Shown piece by piece: positions 1 through 11,493 of a stretch of 64,000 nt of DNA. Origin of the DNA: Afipia sp. OHSU_II-C1 (lineage in GTDB: Bacteria; Pseudomonadota; Alphaproteobacteria; Rhizobiales; Xanthobacteraceae); the NCBI RefSeq assembly GCF_000497575.1, contig NZ_APJI01000010.1, positions 372,001 through 436,000 on the forward strand. The letters run 5' to 3'. Under the pieces are notes generated by a model. That model had not been told where the DNA came from. It was given only the letters and a program-made list of their open reading frames with translations, and ran no database searches. The first letter of the stretch is position 1. Each line of letters begins with the position of its first letter. Both the position numbers and the translations under genes were made by a program.

Positions 1-420
1 GCGCACAGGCGAGGCTCAGGATGCGAAACGAATCCGGCGTCCAGATCAGCCGCGCAAGCGCGAAGCCGAACGCCATAAACAGCGCGAGGCCTGCCGGCAG
101 GCCCATGACCGCGAACGGGAGCAGCCACGCAAAAGTCTGGGCGTCGACGAGGAAGGCGTAGCCCACCCAATAAAGTCCCGCGACGAAATAGCCGAAGCCG
201 AACCACCAGCCGCTCATCGCCGCAGCGGGAATGCCGCCGAGACGTCCCGCGCCCGCGCCGTCGATCAGCCAGACCGCGACCGGTACCGTCAGAAAGAGAA
301 TCGGCCACGCATTGAATGGCGCCATCGCCAGCGCGGACAGGGCGCCCGCGGTGAGCGCGATCATCGCGCGCTTCCATCCCCATGACAGGATGATGCCGGA
401 GCTGAGCGCGCGGAAGGATT

Positions 421-424
<4 letters not shown>
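1..424 (-). CDS. lnt: Apolipoprotein N-acyltransferase, N-terminal part (cut by window edge)
   Basis: Transfers the third acyl chain to the N-terminal cysteine of lipoproteins in the inner membrane, the last step of lipoprotein maturation. Only the first 141 codons are present; the gene continues past base 1. The translation begins MKSFRALSSG and has hydrophobic segments near residues 22-40, 43-52, 68-85 and 95-125, with the family-like stretches FVAGLYWVGYAFLVD and LPAGLALF. The start ATG at 424 overlaps the stop of the upstream CBS-domain gene in an ATGA arrangement, so the two are translationally coupled. The pair corC-lnt is a conserved order in proteobacteria, which supports the call. 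The catalytic Glu-Lys-Cys residues lie outside the window. Confidence 0.88.
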
Positions 425-1554
<1,130 letters not shown>

Positions 1555-2058
1555 TTAGTTCACCTGGTCGTCGTGCGCGTAAGGATCGGGAATTCCGAGC
1601 TGCGCAAGAATATCACGCTCGAGACCTTCCATGATCTCGGCGTCGTTATCGTTTTCGTGATCGTAGCCGATCAAATGGAGAAAACCATGCACCGCCAGAT
1701 GGCTGAGATGGTGCTCGAACGGCTTGTGCTCGGCATCGGCCTCGGAGCGTGTGGTTTCATAGGCAATTGCAATATCGCCGAGCATGCGCGGGGTGTCGTC
1801 GTCGGCGCGCTCCGATTGCTGCGCGGGAAACGACAGCACGTTGGTCGGCTTGTCGATGCCGCGCCAGTTCTTGTTGAGCGTGCGGATGCCTGCATCGTCG
1901 GTCAGCATGATCGCCAGTTCGGCATCGGCGGTGTCGGCGTCGACCATGACGGCGGCCGTTTCGATGGCGCGATGAATCGTCGTCTCCGCGTCGCTTTCGC
2001 TGTTCCAGCAGTCGGCGGTGACGAGGACTTCGGTCGCGGGTATGTCGGCGGACGTCAT
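1555..2058 (-). CDS. ybeY: Endoribonuclease YbeY, rRNA maturation factor
   Basis: A 167-residue metal-dependent single-strand RNase involved in 16S rRNA 3' end maturation and ribosome quality control. The zinc-binding motif HGFLHLIGYDH (H-x3-H-x5-H) is intact near residues 125-135. The neighbours phoH (44 bases upstream) and corC (abutting) form the order phoH-ybeY-corC-lnt widely conserved in proteobacteria. The length is usual for alphaproteobacterial YbeY. The start ATG at 2058 gives MTSADIPATE. Confidence 0.95.
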   Translation of the reverse strand: MTSADIPATEVLVTADCWNSESDAETTIHRAIETAAVMVDADTADAELAIMLTDDAGIRTLNKNWRGIDKPTNVLSFPAQQSERADDDTPRMLGDIAIAYETTRSEADAEHKPFEHHLSHLAVHGFLHLIGYDHENDNDAEIMEGLERDILAQLGIPDPYAHDDQVN

Positions 2059-2102
2059 GTCAAAGATCTTGGTTGCAACTGGCGCTCTGTTTCATCGATG
2101 CA

Positions 2103-3158
2103 TCAAGGGGTGCCTGCGCCGGGCTGCTTCGGCACGCCTTCATATGCGGCAACGATCCGCGCCACCAGTTCATGGCGGATGACGTCCTGCGCCTGGAATC
2201 TCACCTGGGCGATGCCTTCGACGCCGTCGAGCAGCTTGGCGGCTTCCGCCAGCCCCGACGGCTGGCCATTGGGCAGATCGACCTGGCTCGGATCGCCGGT
2301 GATGATCATGCGGCTGTTCTCGCCAAGACGCGTCAGGAACATCTTCATCTGCATCGATGTGGTGTTCTGCGCCTCATCCAGAATGATCGCGGCATTGGTC
2401 AGGGTACGGCCGCGCATGAAGGCCAGCGGTGCGATTTCGATTTCGCCGCTCTGCAGGCCGCGCTCGACGATGCGCGAGTCCATCAGGTCATACAGCGCGT
2501 CGTAGATCGGCCTCAGATACGGATCGACCTTCTCGCGCATATCGCCGGGCAGGAATCCAAGCCGCTCGCCCGCTTCAACGGCGGGGCGTGAGAGGATGAT
2601 GCGGTCGACTTCCTTGCGTTCGAACAACTGACAGGCCTGCGCCACCGCGAGCCATGTCTTGCCGGTGCCGGCGGGGCCGATGCCGAACACCAGTTCGTGC
2701 CGCTTCAACGCGCGAATGTATGAATCCTGCGCGGCGGTGCGCGCGCGCACCGGGCGCTTGCGCAGATTGATTTCCTCGAACTGCGATTTCGCGGCTTTCG
2801 GATCGAATTCAAACAGCGAGCCCTGCGCGATCACGGCGCGGATCGCGCCTTCGACATCGCCCTGGGCAATGTCCTGGCTGCGCACAGCCTGCTCATAGAG
2901 CATTTCAAGTACGCGCCGCGCGGCATCGCAGCCGTCGCGCGAGCCGGCGACGGTGATGTGATTGCCCCGCGAGTCGGCGACAACGCCAAGGCGGCGCTCG
3001 ATCAAGGCGAGGTTTTGTCCGTAGGGACCGACCAGTGCGGAGGCTGCGCCGTTGTCATCGAAGGCGACGACGATCTGGGCTTCGTGCGGTGTTGGAACGT
3101 CTCGGTCGTTTTTGCGGCCAGGGGCGAGTGTCGGCGAATCCGATGCGCTTTTTGGCAA
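2103..3158 (-). CDS. phoH: PhoH family ATPase
   Basis: A 351-residue cytoplasmic P-loop ATPase of the PhoH/PhoL type, often linked to RNA metabolism with YbeY. Walker A is GPAGTGKTWLA (about residue 160) and Walker B is IILDEAQNTT, followed by the MIITGDPSQVDLP motif typical of the family. The N-terminal 120 residues resemble a KH-like RNA-binding region (VGPYGQNLALIERRLGV). It starts 4 bases after the miaB stop, so both are probably in one transcript. The exact biochemical role of PhoH is not settled in most bacteria. Confidence 0.92.
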   Translation of the reverse strand: MPKSASDSPTLAPGRKNDRDVPTPHEAQIVVAFDDNGAASALVGPYGQNLALIERRLGVVADSRGNHITVAGSRDGCDAARRVLEMLYEQAVRSQDIAQGDVEGAIRAVIAQGSLFEFDPKAAKSQFEEINLRKRPVRARTAAQDSYIRALKRHELVFGIGPAGTGKTWLAVAQACQLFERKEVDRIILSRPAVEAGERLGFLPGDMREKVDPYLRPIYDALYDLMDSRIVERGLQSGEIEIAPLAFMRGRTLTNAAIILDEAQNTTSMQMKMFLTRLGENSRMIITGDPSQVDLPNGQPSGLAEAAKLLDGVEGIAQVRFQAQDVIRHELVARIVAAYEGVPKQPGAGTP

Positions 3159-3162
3159 GGGT

Positions 3163-4566
<1,404 letters not shown>

Positions 4567-4728
4567 CGAAACCTTGGGTCTGGCGGCGCTCCGGGCCGCT
4601 CTCTCTGGCGCTTCAAATATAGATAAAGGGCGGCGAAATCCAGCGACCGGGTGGTATTCAGAATGTTCCAAATAGAGTCTATCTATTTGTTCTGTTGGGG
4701 GTTTTCAGGGGCGAACCTAATCGCGTCC

Positions 4729-5427
4729 CTAAATGGCGCTTATTTCAGCGTGGTCGAGGCTTGGTTCGATCAGGCCGGGCAATGCGCGCATATCGCCGAT
4801 GACAATGCTCGCGCCGGCCGCCCGCAGGCGGTCGGCATCGCCGGGCCGGCAGTGGCTGCCGCCGGTAAATCCGATCACGGTCATTCCCGCGGCATGCGCG
4901 GCGGTCACGCCGGGCACGCTGTCCTCGATCACGACGCATCGCCTTGGCGGCGTATCCATCTGTGCGGCGGCAAACAGAAACAAATCCGGCGCAGGCTTGC
5001 CGCGTTCGACCTGCATCGCAGAGAACAGATGCGGGTCGAAGCGATTGAGAAGCCCGGTGGTGCCGAGGCTGCTGCGAATGCGCGTCGGGGTGCCGGACGA
5101 TGCCACGCAGATGCGCCGGGACAATCGATCCAGCGCCTCGAAGATGTGCGGAACGGGCTGCAACTGCGCGCCGAACACCCGGTCAATCGTCGCTCGCAAC
5201 TGCGCGGTGTAGGTGTCGGGGAAGGCGCGGCCAAGTTCGCTCTCGACCTCAAGCCGTGCCTCGCGTGCGGAGCGTCCAAGGAAGCGCTCGTGCACCTGTT
5301 CGGCGGAGATGGCGTAACCATATTCCGTCAGCACCTCGGCATGAACGACGCAGGCCAGCGCTTCGCTGTCGACGAGCACGCCGTCGCAATCGAAGATAAT
5401 GAGATCGTAAGGGGAGGACGTGCTCAA
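4729..5427 (-). CDS. HAD-superfamily phosphatase (beta-phosphoglucomutase/phosphoglycolate phosphatase-like)
   Basis: A cytoplasmic haloacid-dehalogenase family hydrolase of 232 residues. HAD motif I is IFDCDGVLVDSEAL (nucleophile Asp and acid/base Asp), motif II is CVASSGTP, motif III is the lysine in VERGKPAPDLF, and motif IV is CVVIEDSVPGV. The alpha-helical cap between motifs I and II makes it subfamily IA. The best start is TTG 5427, which overlaps the fur stop as TTGA and puts motif I near the N-terminus. An ATG at 5469 inside fur would add 14 residues unlike the family. The substrate is not predictable. Confidence 0.85.
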   Translation of the reverse strand: MSTSSPYDLIIFDCDGVLVDSEALACVVHAEVLTEYGYAISAEQVHERFLGRSAREARLEVESELGRAFPDTYTAQLRATIDRVFGAQLQPVPHIFEALDRLSRRICVASSGTPTRIRSSLGTTGLLNRFDPHLFSAMQVERGKPAPDLFLFAAAQMDTPPRRCVVIEDSVPGVTAAHAAGMTVIGFTGGSHCRPGDADRLRAAGASIVIGDMRALPGLIEPSLDHAEISAI

Positions 5428-5888
5428 GTCTTGTCGTCGTCCCGAGTCTTTTCGTCCAACGGCACGCAATAAAGCTCCAGCCGGTGGTCGACCAGCTTGT
5501 AACCAAGCTTGCGCGCGATTTCGGTCTGGAGCTTTTCGATTTCCTCGGAGGTGAATTCGATCACCTTGCCGTCGCGCAGATTGATGAGATGGTCGTGATG
5601 ACTCTCCGGCACCTGCTCGTAGCGGGCGCGGCCCTCGCGGAAATCGTGGCGTTCGATGATGCCGGCGTCCTCGAACAGCTTGACGGTGCGGTAGACGGTC
5701 GAAATCGAAATCTTGTCGTCGACTGCGACACAGCGCCGGTAAAGTTCCTCGACGTCGGGATGGTCCATGGCTTCGGCGAGCACGCGCGCAATGACGCGGC
5801 GCTGCTCGGTCATGCGCATGCCGGCTGCGGCGCAGCGCTTCTCGATATCCGTATGCTTGCCTGTGGGCACGGGCTTCAAGGACGACAT
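5424..5888 (-). CDS. fur: Fur-family metal-responsive repressor (Fur/Mur type)
   Basis: A 154-residue DNA-binding regulator. The winged-helix part contains RMTEQRRVIARVL and ISISTVYRTVKLFEDAGII (recognition helix). The dimerisation/metal domain has the HHDHLINL metal-binding motif. No CxxC structural-zinc motif is present: the only cysteines are isolated (RCAAAG, RRCVAV, ELYCVP). That fits the rhizobial Fur/Mur branch, which senses manganese or iron, but sequence reading cannot tell which metal. It lies between rimI and miaB as in other Rhizobiales and is translationally coupled to the HAD gene. Confidence 0.88.
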   Translation of the reverse strand: MSSLKPVPTGKHTDIEKRCAAAGMRMTEQRRVIARVLAEAMDHPDVEELYRRCVAVDDKISISTVYRTVKLFEDAGIIERHDFREGRARYEQVPESHHDHLINLRDGKVIEFTSEEIEKLQTEIARKLGYKLVDHRLELYCVPLDEKTRDDDKT

Positions 5889-5936
5889 CTTGCGAGGTTC
5901 CGGTGGATAGAGCGGTGTTTTGCCACCGGGGGCAGC

Positions 5937-6443
5937 TTACGACAAGTCTCGTTGCATCACCACGGCGTTCAATTGTTCGCCGCTGGCGTCCTTGTAGTAC
6001 CGTTCGCGGCGTCCGACGACGCGAAATCCGGCGCGTTCATACAAGGCGCGGGCAGGGCGGTTGTTTTCCTCGACTTCCAGAAAAACGGTTTTCAGGCCAT
6101 GTCCCGCGAGATGTCCGATATGGGTGCGCAGCAGGTCGCGCGAGAAGCCGCGCCCGCGATGCTTCTGTGCAACCGCAACGGAGAGGATCTCGGCCTCGTC
6201 GGCGGCGGTTCGGGACACGATAAATCCGATGGTTGATCCGCCGAGCCGCAGCCGGTGCGCGAGGGTGTTGCGCTCGATCAGGATCTGCTCGAATTCCTCC
6301 GTGCCCCAGCCGCGATGAAACGACGCGCGATGGAGTTGCGAGAGACGCGGCGCATCGCGAAGGCTCGCCGGCTCGACCGTGGCATCGACGCGTCCGAACA
6401 GTTTCGGGAACAGATTGGAAAGAAATGCAGGAGCGCGCGCCAT
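5937..6443 (-). CDS. rimI: Ribosomal-protein-alanine N-acetyltransferase RimI-like (GNAT)
   Basis: A GNAT-fold acetyltransferase of 168 residues. The acetyl-CoA pyrophosphate loop appears as KHRGRGFSRDLLRTH, and the C-terminal NRPARALYERAGF motif is typical of RimI. It starts 2 bases downstream of the tsaB stop, a linkage (tsaB-rimI) conserved in many bacteria. I chose ATG 6443 (MARAPAFLSNLF) over an upstream ATG at 6557 because the latter lies well inside tsaB. The product may acetylate ribosomal protein S18 or other N-termini; the target is inferred from family and context. Confidence 0.88.
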   Translation of the reverse strand: MARAPAFLSNLFPKLFGRVDATVEPASLRDAPRLSQLHRASFHRGWGTEEFEQILIERNTLAHRLRLGGSTIGFIVSRTAADEAEILSVAVAQKHRGRGFSRDLLRTHIGHLAGHGLKTVFLEVEENNRPARALYERAGFRVVGRRERYYKDASGEQLNAVVMQRDLS

Positions 6444-6445
6444 GG

Positions 6446-7135
6446 TTATGTCCGCGTGTCCGGAAGCGCGTAACCGGCCTTCGGCTTGGCGTCGGGCGCG
6501 CGCAGATAAAACGGTTTCGCCGGCGCTGCACTCGGGTCGGTCGCCGCTCCGATCCATGCGACCCAGGTAATATCGGGGCCGGGTTTCGGGTCGACCAGCA
6601 CCGGTGCAGCGACGTTTCGCGGCCAGCGGTCCGCCAGCAATTTTGCGGCGTTACCGACCATGCGCAACGCGCCAAAGCGCGATGCCGCGAACGTCTCCTC
6701 GATCGGCATGACCGCCGGACGCATCAGGACCGATCCGTTGCCGGCGACGACCTGGAAATAAACATGATCATGCCGGGCATCGATCGCAGCGATGATCGGA
6801 TTCTCCTGCTTCTCGGCGACCAACGGCGCGGCATAGGCCGCAAGGGTGGTGAGGCCGATCACCGGCTTGTCGGCGGCGAGGCCGATGCCGCGCGCGGCGG
6901 AGATGCCGACGCGCAGACCGGTAAAGCTGCCGGGGCCAGTGGTGACGGCGATACGGTCGAGTTCGAGATAGCTCAGGCCTGATGCGGTCATGACGCGCGC
7001 GATCAGCGGCATCAGCGCTTCGGCATGGCCGCGCTTCATCTCCAGCGTTTCCTGCGCGATCACGGCTTTGGTGGCCGCATCCAGCACGGCGGCGGAGCAG
7101 TAATCCAGCGCGGTATCGATGGCGAGAACGATCAT
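6446..7135 (-). CDS. tsaB: tRNA threonylcarbamoyladenosine biosynthesis protein TsaB (YeaZ)
   Basis: A 229-residue ASKHA-fold protein, the partner that supports TsaD in making t6A37 in ANN-decoding tRNAs. The N-terminus MIVLAIDTALDYCSAAVLD and the TTGPGSFTGLRVGISAARG motif are diagnostic. It sits directly upstream of rimI with a 2-base gap. The region between it and the nfu gene (7136-7242) contains a strong terminator-like hairpin, so tsaB probably heads the long leftward operon through lnt. Confidence 0.95.
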   Translation of the reverse strand: MIVLAIDTALDYCSAAVLDAATKAVIAQETLEMKRGHAEALMPLIARVMTASGLSYLELDRIAVTTGPGSFTGLRVGISAARGIGLAADKPVIGLTTLAAYAAPLVAEKQENPIIAAIDARHDHVYFQVVAGNGSVLMRPAVMPIEETFAASRFGALRMVGNAAKLLADRWPRNVAAPVLVDPKPGPDITWVAWIGAATDPSAAPAKPFYLRAPDAKPKAGYALPDTRT

Positions 7136-7180
7136 TCAGGGACCGGTAAGATGGCAAAGGTGGCGGCAACGTGCCGCCGA

Positions 7181-7225
7181 AAAAGCAAAGGGGCAAGCGG
7201 TTCGGCGCTTGCCCCAAGGCCTTTT
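7181..7225 (-). terminator. Rho-independent terminator downstream of the nfu gene
   Basis: A 10-base perfect stem (7190-7199 with 7206-7215) closes a 6-base loop. On the minus strand it is followed by a T-rich tract (complement of 7179-7189). A T-run also lies on the plus-strand side (7222-7226), so it could work in both directions. It separates nfu from tsaB. Confidence 0.8.
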
Positions 7226-7242
7226 TGGAAAATTTCGGTAAT

Positions 7243-7809
7243 TTACATCGGCCGGACTTCGACCACATCCGGGATGAAGTGCTTCAACAGGTTCTGAATG
7301 CCGTGCTTCAGCGTCGCCGTCGACGACGGGCAGCCGGCGCAGGAGCCCTTCATGTCGAGATAGACGATGCCGTCCTTGAAGCCGCGGAAGGTGATGTCGC
7401 CGCCGTCGCTGGCGACAGCTGGGCGAATCCGGGTCTCGAGCAGATCCTTGATGACCGCGACCGTCTCGGTGTCGGCCTCGCTGAAGAACTCCTCGGCATG
7501 CGGCGCATCGCCGTCCGGCTGCTGGCCGTCGGCGAGCAGCGGCGCGCCGGACATATAGTGTTCCATGATGACACCGAGGATCGCCGGCTTGAGGTGCTGC
7601 CAGTCGCTGTCGTCCTTGGTGACGGTCACGAAGTCCGAGCCGTAGAACACGCCGGTGACGCCCGGCACGCTGAACAGCCGTTCGGCGAGCGGGGAGCGGG
7701 TGGCGCTGTCGCGGTCGGTGAATTCCATGGTGCCGCTGTCGAGCACGGCGCGGCCGGGAATGAACTTCAGGGTCGCGGGATTGGGGGTCGCTTCGGTCTG
7801 GATAAACAT
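7243..7809 (-). CDS. NifU/Nfu-type Fe-S cluster scaffold or carrier protein
   Basis: A 188-residue cytoplasmic Fe-S cluster carrier. The N-terminal Nfu domain starts MFIQTEATPNPATLKFIPG, which is highly typical. The C-terminal NifU-like domain carries the cluster-binding motif GSCAGCPSS (CxxC) near residue 160, with GGDITFRGFKDGIVYLDM upstream. This two-domain build matches mitochondrial Nfu1 and alphaproteobacterial homologues. It appears to be monocistronic: a terminator hairpin follows and a 164-base gap with no gene precedes it. Confidence 0.94.
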   Translation of the reverse strand: MFIQTEATPNPATLKFIPGRAVLDSGTMEFTDRDSATRSPLAERLFSVPGVTGVFYGSDFVTVTKDDSDWQHLKPAILGVIMEHYMSGAPLLADGQQPDGDAPHAEEFFSEADTETVAVIKDLLETRIRPAVASDGGDITFRGFKDGIVYLDMKGSCAGCPSSTATLKHGIQNLLKHFIPDVVEVRPM

Positions 7810-7973
7810 TTGATTCTCCGGCGCATCGCCGGTTCAAGGCCGGCGCGAACGGGTTAGGTGAGCGGTTCCTATAGCACAGATGGCGCCTGAAACAGCCCGA
7901 TCAAGGGTGCATGGCGGGTGTTCCGGGAAGCCGCCCGGCCGCCGCAGGACGCCGTTTTGAGGGGAAAATCCGT

Positions 7974-8468
7974 CTATGACAGCGCGTCGATATCGAGGTC
8001 GCTGAGATTGCCCGGCACGATCGTAATCGGGATCGGAAAAGTGCCGGCGGTTTTCGCCAGCATGGTGATGATCGGACCGGGGCCTTCCGCACCGGCGCTG
8101 GCCGCAAGCACCAGCATGGCAATGTCGACATCGTTATCGATGACGTCGAGGATCTGCTCGCCGGGATCGCCCTCGCGGATGACACGCTCCGGCGTGATGG
8201 CGGCGATGCCGTTGGCGCGGCCCGAGGCGCGGTCGAGCGCCGCATTCGCGATCTCCTCGGCTTCCGCGCGCATGATATCTGCGACACCGAGCCATTGCTG
8301 GTTGCGGTCTTCCGTCTCGATGACACGCAGCATCACCACGCCGCCGCCGACGCGAACCGCCCAGCGGCTTGCGTAGTACACCGCGCGGTCGCCTTCTGCG
8401 GTGTCGTCAACGATGACGAGGCATTTCGGCTTGTGGCCCTGTTCGTAGCTTCGTCGCTGGTTGCTCAT
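7974..8468 (-). CDS. Universal stress protein (UspA family)
   Basis: A 164-residue single Usp domain. The N-terminal strand reads PKCLVIVDDTAEGDRAVYYA and the C-terminal part has the ASAGAEGPG and PIPITIVPGNLSD stretches in the nucleotide-binding region. The usual G-x2-G-x9-G(S/T) ATP loop is only partly recognisable, so ATP binding is unsure. Start ATG 8468 (MSNQRRSYEQ) was chosen; a longer reading frame upstream runs into the palindromic repeats at 8480-8588 and is not coding. Downstream of it is a 164-base gap before nfu. Confidence 0.85.
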   Translation of the reverse strand: MSNQRRSYEQGHKPKCLVIVDDTAEGDRAVYYASRWAVRVGGGVVMLRVIETEDRNQQWLGVADIMRAEAEEIANAALDRASGRANGIAAITPERVIREGDPGEQILDVIDNDVDIAMLVLAASAGAEGPGPIITMLAKTAGTFPIPITIVPGNLSDLDIDALS

Positions 8469-8479
8469 GCATGTCCCTC

Positions 8480-8527
8480 GCGCGTATTCCGCAAAAGTGG
8501 GCACGGTTTTGCGAGCAGAATACGCGC
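8480..8527. repeat. Extragenic palindrome, variant 1
   Basis: An imperfect palindrome: a 10-base outer arm (8480-8489) is the exact reverse complement of 8518-8527, and the inner arms 8490-8496 and 8507-8513 also pair. The core CGCAAAAGTGGG...GGTTTTGCG resembles the CCGGAAAAGTGGGAACCGG core at 35046-35092, so both belong to one repeat family. Confidence 0.75.
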
Positions 8528-8540
8528 AATTTATTGATGG

Positions 8541-8588
8541 GAGCATTTTCTTGCGGCTAACCGGTTTCCACTTAGCCGGAAAATGCTC
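8541..8588. repeat. Extragenic palindrome, variant 2
   Basis: Nine outer bases (8541-8549) are the exact reverse complement of 8580-8588. An inner pair GGCTAA (8555-8560) and TTAGCC (8572-8577) continues the stem, giving a long hairpin with a small bulge around CCGGTTTCCAC. It lies 14 bases from the neighbouring palindrome, in the gap between trpS and the Usp gene. Confidence 0.75.
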
Positions 8589-8683
8589 CATCGACGAACT
8601 GGCATCATGCTGCCACGCGCGAGGCCGCGCCGACAAGGCGAGAAGAGGCTTGACGGAACTTGATTCGCGCGTTCGTGGCGCGG

Positions 8684-9721
8684 CTACTTCTTGCGGATAA
8701 AGCCGACGATGTCCTTCACCGCATTCATGGTTTCGGCGGCGATGACGCGCGCGCGATCGGCGCCGTCGGCCAGAACCGAATCCACATAGGCTGCGTCCTG
8801 CGTCAGCTTCTTCATCTCCGCGCCGATCGGCCCGAGCTTTGAGACCGCAAGGTCGACCAGCGTCGCCTTGAAGCCGGAGAACTGCCCGCCGCCGAATTCA
8901 CGCAGCACGTCCGGCCGCGACTGGCCTGACAGCGCCGCGTAGATGCCGACCAGATTGTCGGCTTCGGGACGGTTCTTCAGGCCTTCTTCCTCGCTCGGCA
9001 GCGGCTCCGGATCGGTCTTCGCCTTGCGGATCTTCTGCGCGATCCCATCGGCATCGTCGGTGAGATTGATGCGCGAATAATCGGAAGGGTCCGACTTCGA
9101 CATCTTCTTGGTGCCGTCGCGCAGCGACATCACCCGCGTCGCTGGGCCAGTAATCAGCGGCTCCGGCTGCGGGAAGAATTTCTCGCCGAAATTGTGCGCG
9201 CGGATGGAATCCGAAAAGTCGTTGTTGAACTTCTGTGCGATGTCGCGCGCCAGTTCGAGATGCTGCTTCTGGTCCTCTCCGACCGGAACATGGGTCGCGC
9301 GATAGACCAGAATGTCAGCCGCCATCAGATTCGGATAGGCGTACAGACCCACCGACGCGTTCTCGCGATCCTTGCCGGCCTTCTCCTTGAACTGGGTCAT
9401 GCGGTTCAGCCAGCCGAGGCGCGCAACGCAGTTGAATACCCAGGCGAGTTCGGCGTGCTCGGACACCTGGCTCTGGTTGAACACGATGTGCTTCTTCGGA
9501 TCGATGCCCGCGGCGATGAACGCCGCTGTCACCTCGCGGATGTTGCGGGTCAGCTCGGCAGGGTCCTGCCAGACGGTAATGGCATGCAGATCCACCACGC
9601 AGTAGATGCAGTTGTGGGTGTTCTGGAGTTTCACGAAGTTGACGATGGCGCCGAGATAATTGCCGAGGTGCAGATTGCCCGTCGGCTGGACGCCCGAAAA
9701 AACCAGTTCTTTTGCAGCCAT
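8684..9721 (-). CDS. trpS: Tryptophanyl-tRNA synthetase
   Basis: Class I aminoacyl-tRNA synthetase charging tRNA-Trp; 345 residues. The HIGH-like signature is in [13 protein letters not shown] and the KMSKS loop in [12 protein letters not shown]. The start ATG 9721 ([15 protein letters not shown]) matches the family N-terminus. The open frame extends upstream into the murJ region, but that extension is the complement-frame shadow of murJ and is discarded. It lies 65 bases downstream of murJ on the same strand. Confidence 0.96.
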   Translation of the reverse strand: MAAKELVFSGVQPTGNLHLGNYLGAIVNFVKLQNTHNCIYCVVDLHAITVWQDPAELTRNIREVTAAFIAAGIDPKKHIVFNQSQVSEHAELAWVFNCVARLGWLNRMTQFKEKAGKDRENASVGLYAYPNLMAADILVYRATHVPVGEDQKQHLELARDIAQKFNNDFSDSIRAHNFGEKFFPQPEPLITGPATRVMSLRDGTKKMSKSDPSDYSRINLTDDADGIAQKIRKAKTDPEPLPSEEEGLKNRPEADNLVGIYAALSGQSRPDVLREFGGGQFSGFKATLVDLAVSKLGPIGAEMKKLTQDAAYVDSVLADGADRARVIAAETMNAVKDIVGFIRKK

Positions 9722-9786
9722 CTTGTTGTTCCTGTGCCGCCGTCCGGCAGCCGATCCGTGTACGCGCGTCTTTAGCCATGCAGGCG

Positions 9787-11343
9787 CTACTCGCGCAAGC
9801 GGCCATCGCGCAAATTGCTGATCGCCTCGCCCCAGTTGACGACGCGGAGCAGGTCCAGCAGCAGGCCGTAGAACGAAACGCCCGCCGCGACCAGACCGCC
9901 GAGGATGGTAATCTGGGCCGCGAAGCCGGCCGCTTCCGTGACCGGCGCCACGAAGGACTCGGCGAGAAACAGCATCGCGCCCATCACGGCGGCGCAGATC
10001 GCGATCCGCGGCAGCCGGCGCTGCGCAATGGCGTCGATGGAAAATCCGAATGTCGTCGCGCCTCGCCAGCCCAGCACCGCGGCGCAGAACCACGCGCCGA
10101 GGGAGATGCTGGCCGCGACACCACTGGCGCCGTAGGCGTGCCCGAAGACCAGTCCGCAGACCACGGCGACCACGATGCCCGACAGCGTCGCCGCCAGCGG
10201 CGTCTTGGTGTCCTCGCGAGCGAAGAAGGCCGGGGCCAGCACTTTCACCAGGACATGCGCGGGCAGGCCGAGCGCGAGGACCGACAGCGCCTGCGCAGTG
10301 GCGACGGTATCCGCCGCGGTGAATGCACCGTGCTCGAACAGCACGCGGATGATCGGCTGGCTCAGGACGATCAGGCCGATGGTCGCCGGCATGACCAGTG
10401 CGGTCGCAAGTTCGAGGCCGCGGGATTCGGCCTGCATCAGGGCTGCGTGATCGCCACTGCGGATCGCGCGGGTCATCTCCGGCACGAGAACCGTGCCCAT
10501 CGCCACGCCGACCATGCCGAGCGGCAGTTCGATCAGGCGGTTGGCGAAATAGAGCCAAGACACAGCGGCCGGTGAATTCGACGCAATGATCGCGCCGCCG
10601 ACAATCAGGAATTGCGGCCCGGCATTGGCGACCATGCCGGGAATTCCCTGGCGCAGAAACCCCCGGATCTGCGGGTCGAATGAAATCCGTATCGGGGTGG
10701 CGATGCCGTCGCGCCAGGGCCTGCGCTGTATCAGGATCAGCATTTGCAGACACCCGGCGACACCGACCGCGCCCGCGATCACGGTGGCCGAGAACAGCGG
10801 ATCGTGCCGCCAGACCAGCAGCACGACCAGCACGATGATCATGGTGATGTTGAACAGCACCGGCGAGAACGCGGTCAGCATGAAGCGATGCTCGGCGTTC
10901 AGCACGCCGATCATCACGATGGACGGTCCGACGAAGGCAAAGTACGGCATCATCAGCCGGGCGTTGTCGACGGCGAGTTGCAGTGTCTCTCGGCCGACGA
11001 AGCCGGGTGCAAGCACTGCGATGACGAGGGGCATCAGCAATGTCAGAACAAGCGCGATGCCGATCAGGATCAGGCTGACGCTGCCGAGCAGGCGCCCGGC
11101 GAAGGCCGCGGCGGCGACTGTGCCTTCGGTTTCCCGAACGCGCAGATAATGCGGGATCAGGGCTGCGTTCAGCGCGCCTTCCGCGAAGGACCGGCGTGTC
11201 ACGTTGATGAACTGGAATGCCACCAGGACCGCGTCTGCGACCGATCCGGCGCCCAGCAGCGCGGCCACCAGGGCATCGCGGATGAAGCCCAGCGTTCGCG
11301 ACGCCAGCGTTCCGGTCGAGATGGTCAGGATATGACGGATCAT
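9787..11343 (-). CDS. murJ: Lipid II flippase MurJ (MviN)
   Basis: An inner-membrane flippase of the MOP superfamily moving lipid II across the membrane for peptidoglycan synthesis; 518 residues with about 14 hydrophobic segments. The N-terminus [23 protein letters not shown] contains the typical SRxxGFxRD motif, and [12 protein letters not shown] and [12 protein letters not shown] are characteristic. The start ATG 11343 gives the usual MurJ N-terminus; an upstream in-frame codon at 11412 would add 23 polar residues. Followed by trpS. Confidence 0.95.
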   Translation of the reverse strand: MIRHILTISTGTLASRTLGFIRDALVAALLGAGSVADAVLVAFQFINVTRRSFAEGALNAALIPHYLRVRETEGTVAAAAFAGRLLGSVSLILIGIALVLTLLMPLVIAVLAPGFVGRETLQLAVDNARLMMPYFAFVGPSIVMIGVLNAEHRFMLTAFSPVLFNITMIIVLVVLLVWRHDPLFSATVIAGAVGVAGCLQMLILIQRRPWRDGIATPIRISFDPQIRGFLRQGIPGMVANAGPQFLIVGGAIIASNSPAAVSWLYFANRLIELPLGMVGVAMGTVLVPEMTRAIRSGDHAALMQAESRGLELATALVMPATIGLIVLSQPIIRVLFEHGAFTAADTVATAQALSVLALGLPAHVLVKVLAPAFFAREDTKTPLAATLSGIVVAVVCGLVFGHAYGASGVAASISLGAWFCAAVLGWRGATTFGFSIDAIAQRRLPRIAICAAVMGAMLFLAESFVAPVTEAAGFAAQITILGGLVAAGVSFYGLLLDLLRVVNWGEAISNLRDGRLRE

Positions 11344-11493
11344 CGAGCTATTCTGCGGATCACATGCTTGCTGGCGGGCGCGTTGTCGTGATAGGTCGCC
11401 GGTTGCTTCCAAGACCCTGGAACCGGCCTTCCAGTCCCTCCCTGAAATACCAGCTTTTGCCGGTTTGGCTTTCTCCCATCAGGAATATCATTA

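Noticed and set aside
4567-4671. A longer MiaB N-terminus starting at 4671
   Set aside because: The added 35 residues do not resemble any MiaB, and the [13 protein letters not shown] start fits the family.
9722-10753. An apparent fusion of trpS with an upstream 344-codon domain
   Set aside because: The upstream part is an Arg/Pro-rich shadow frame inside murJ on the same strand. The TrpS N-terminus at 9721 matches the family.
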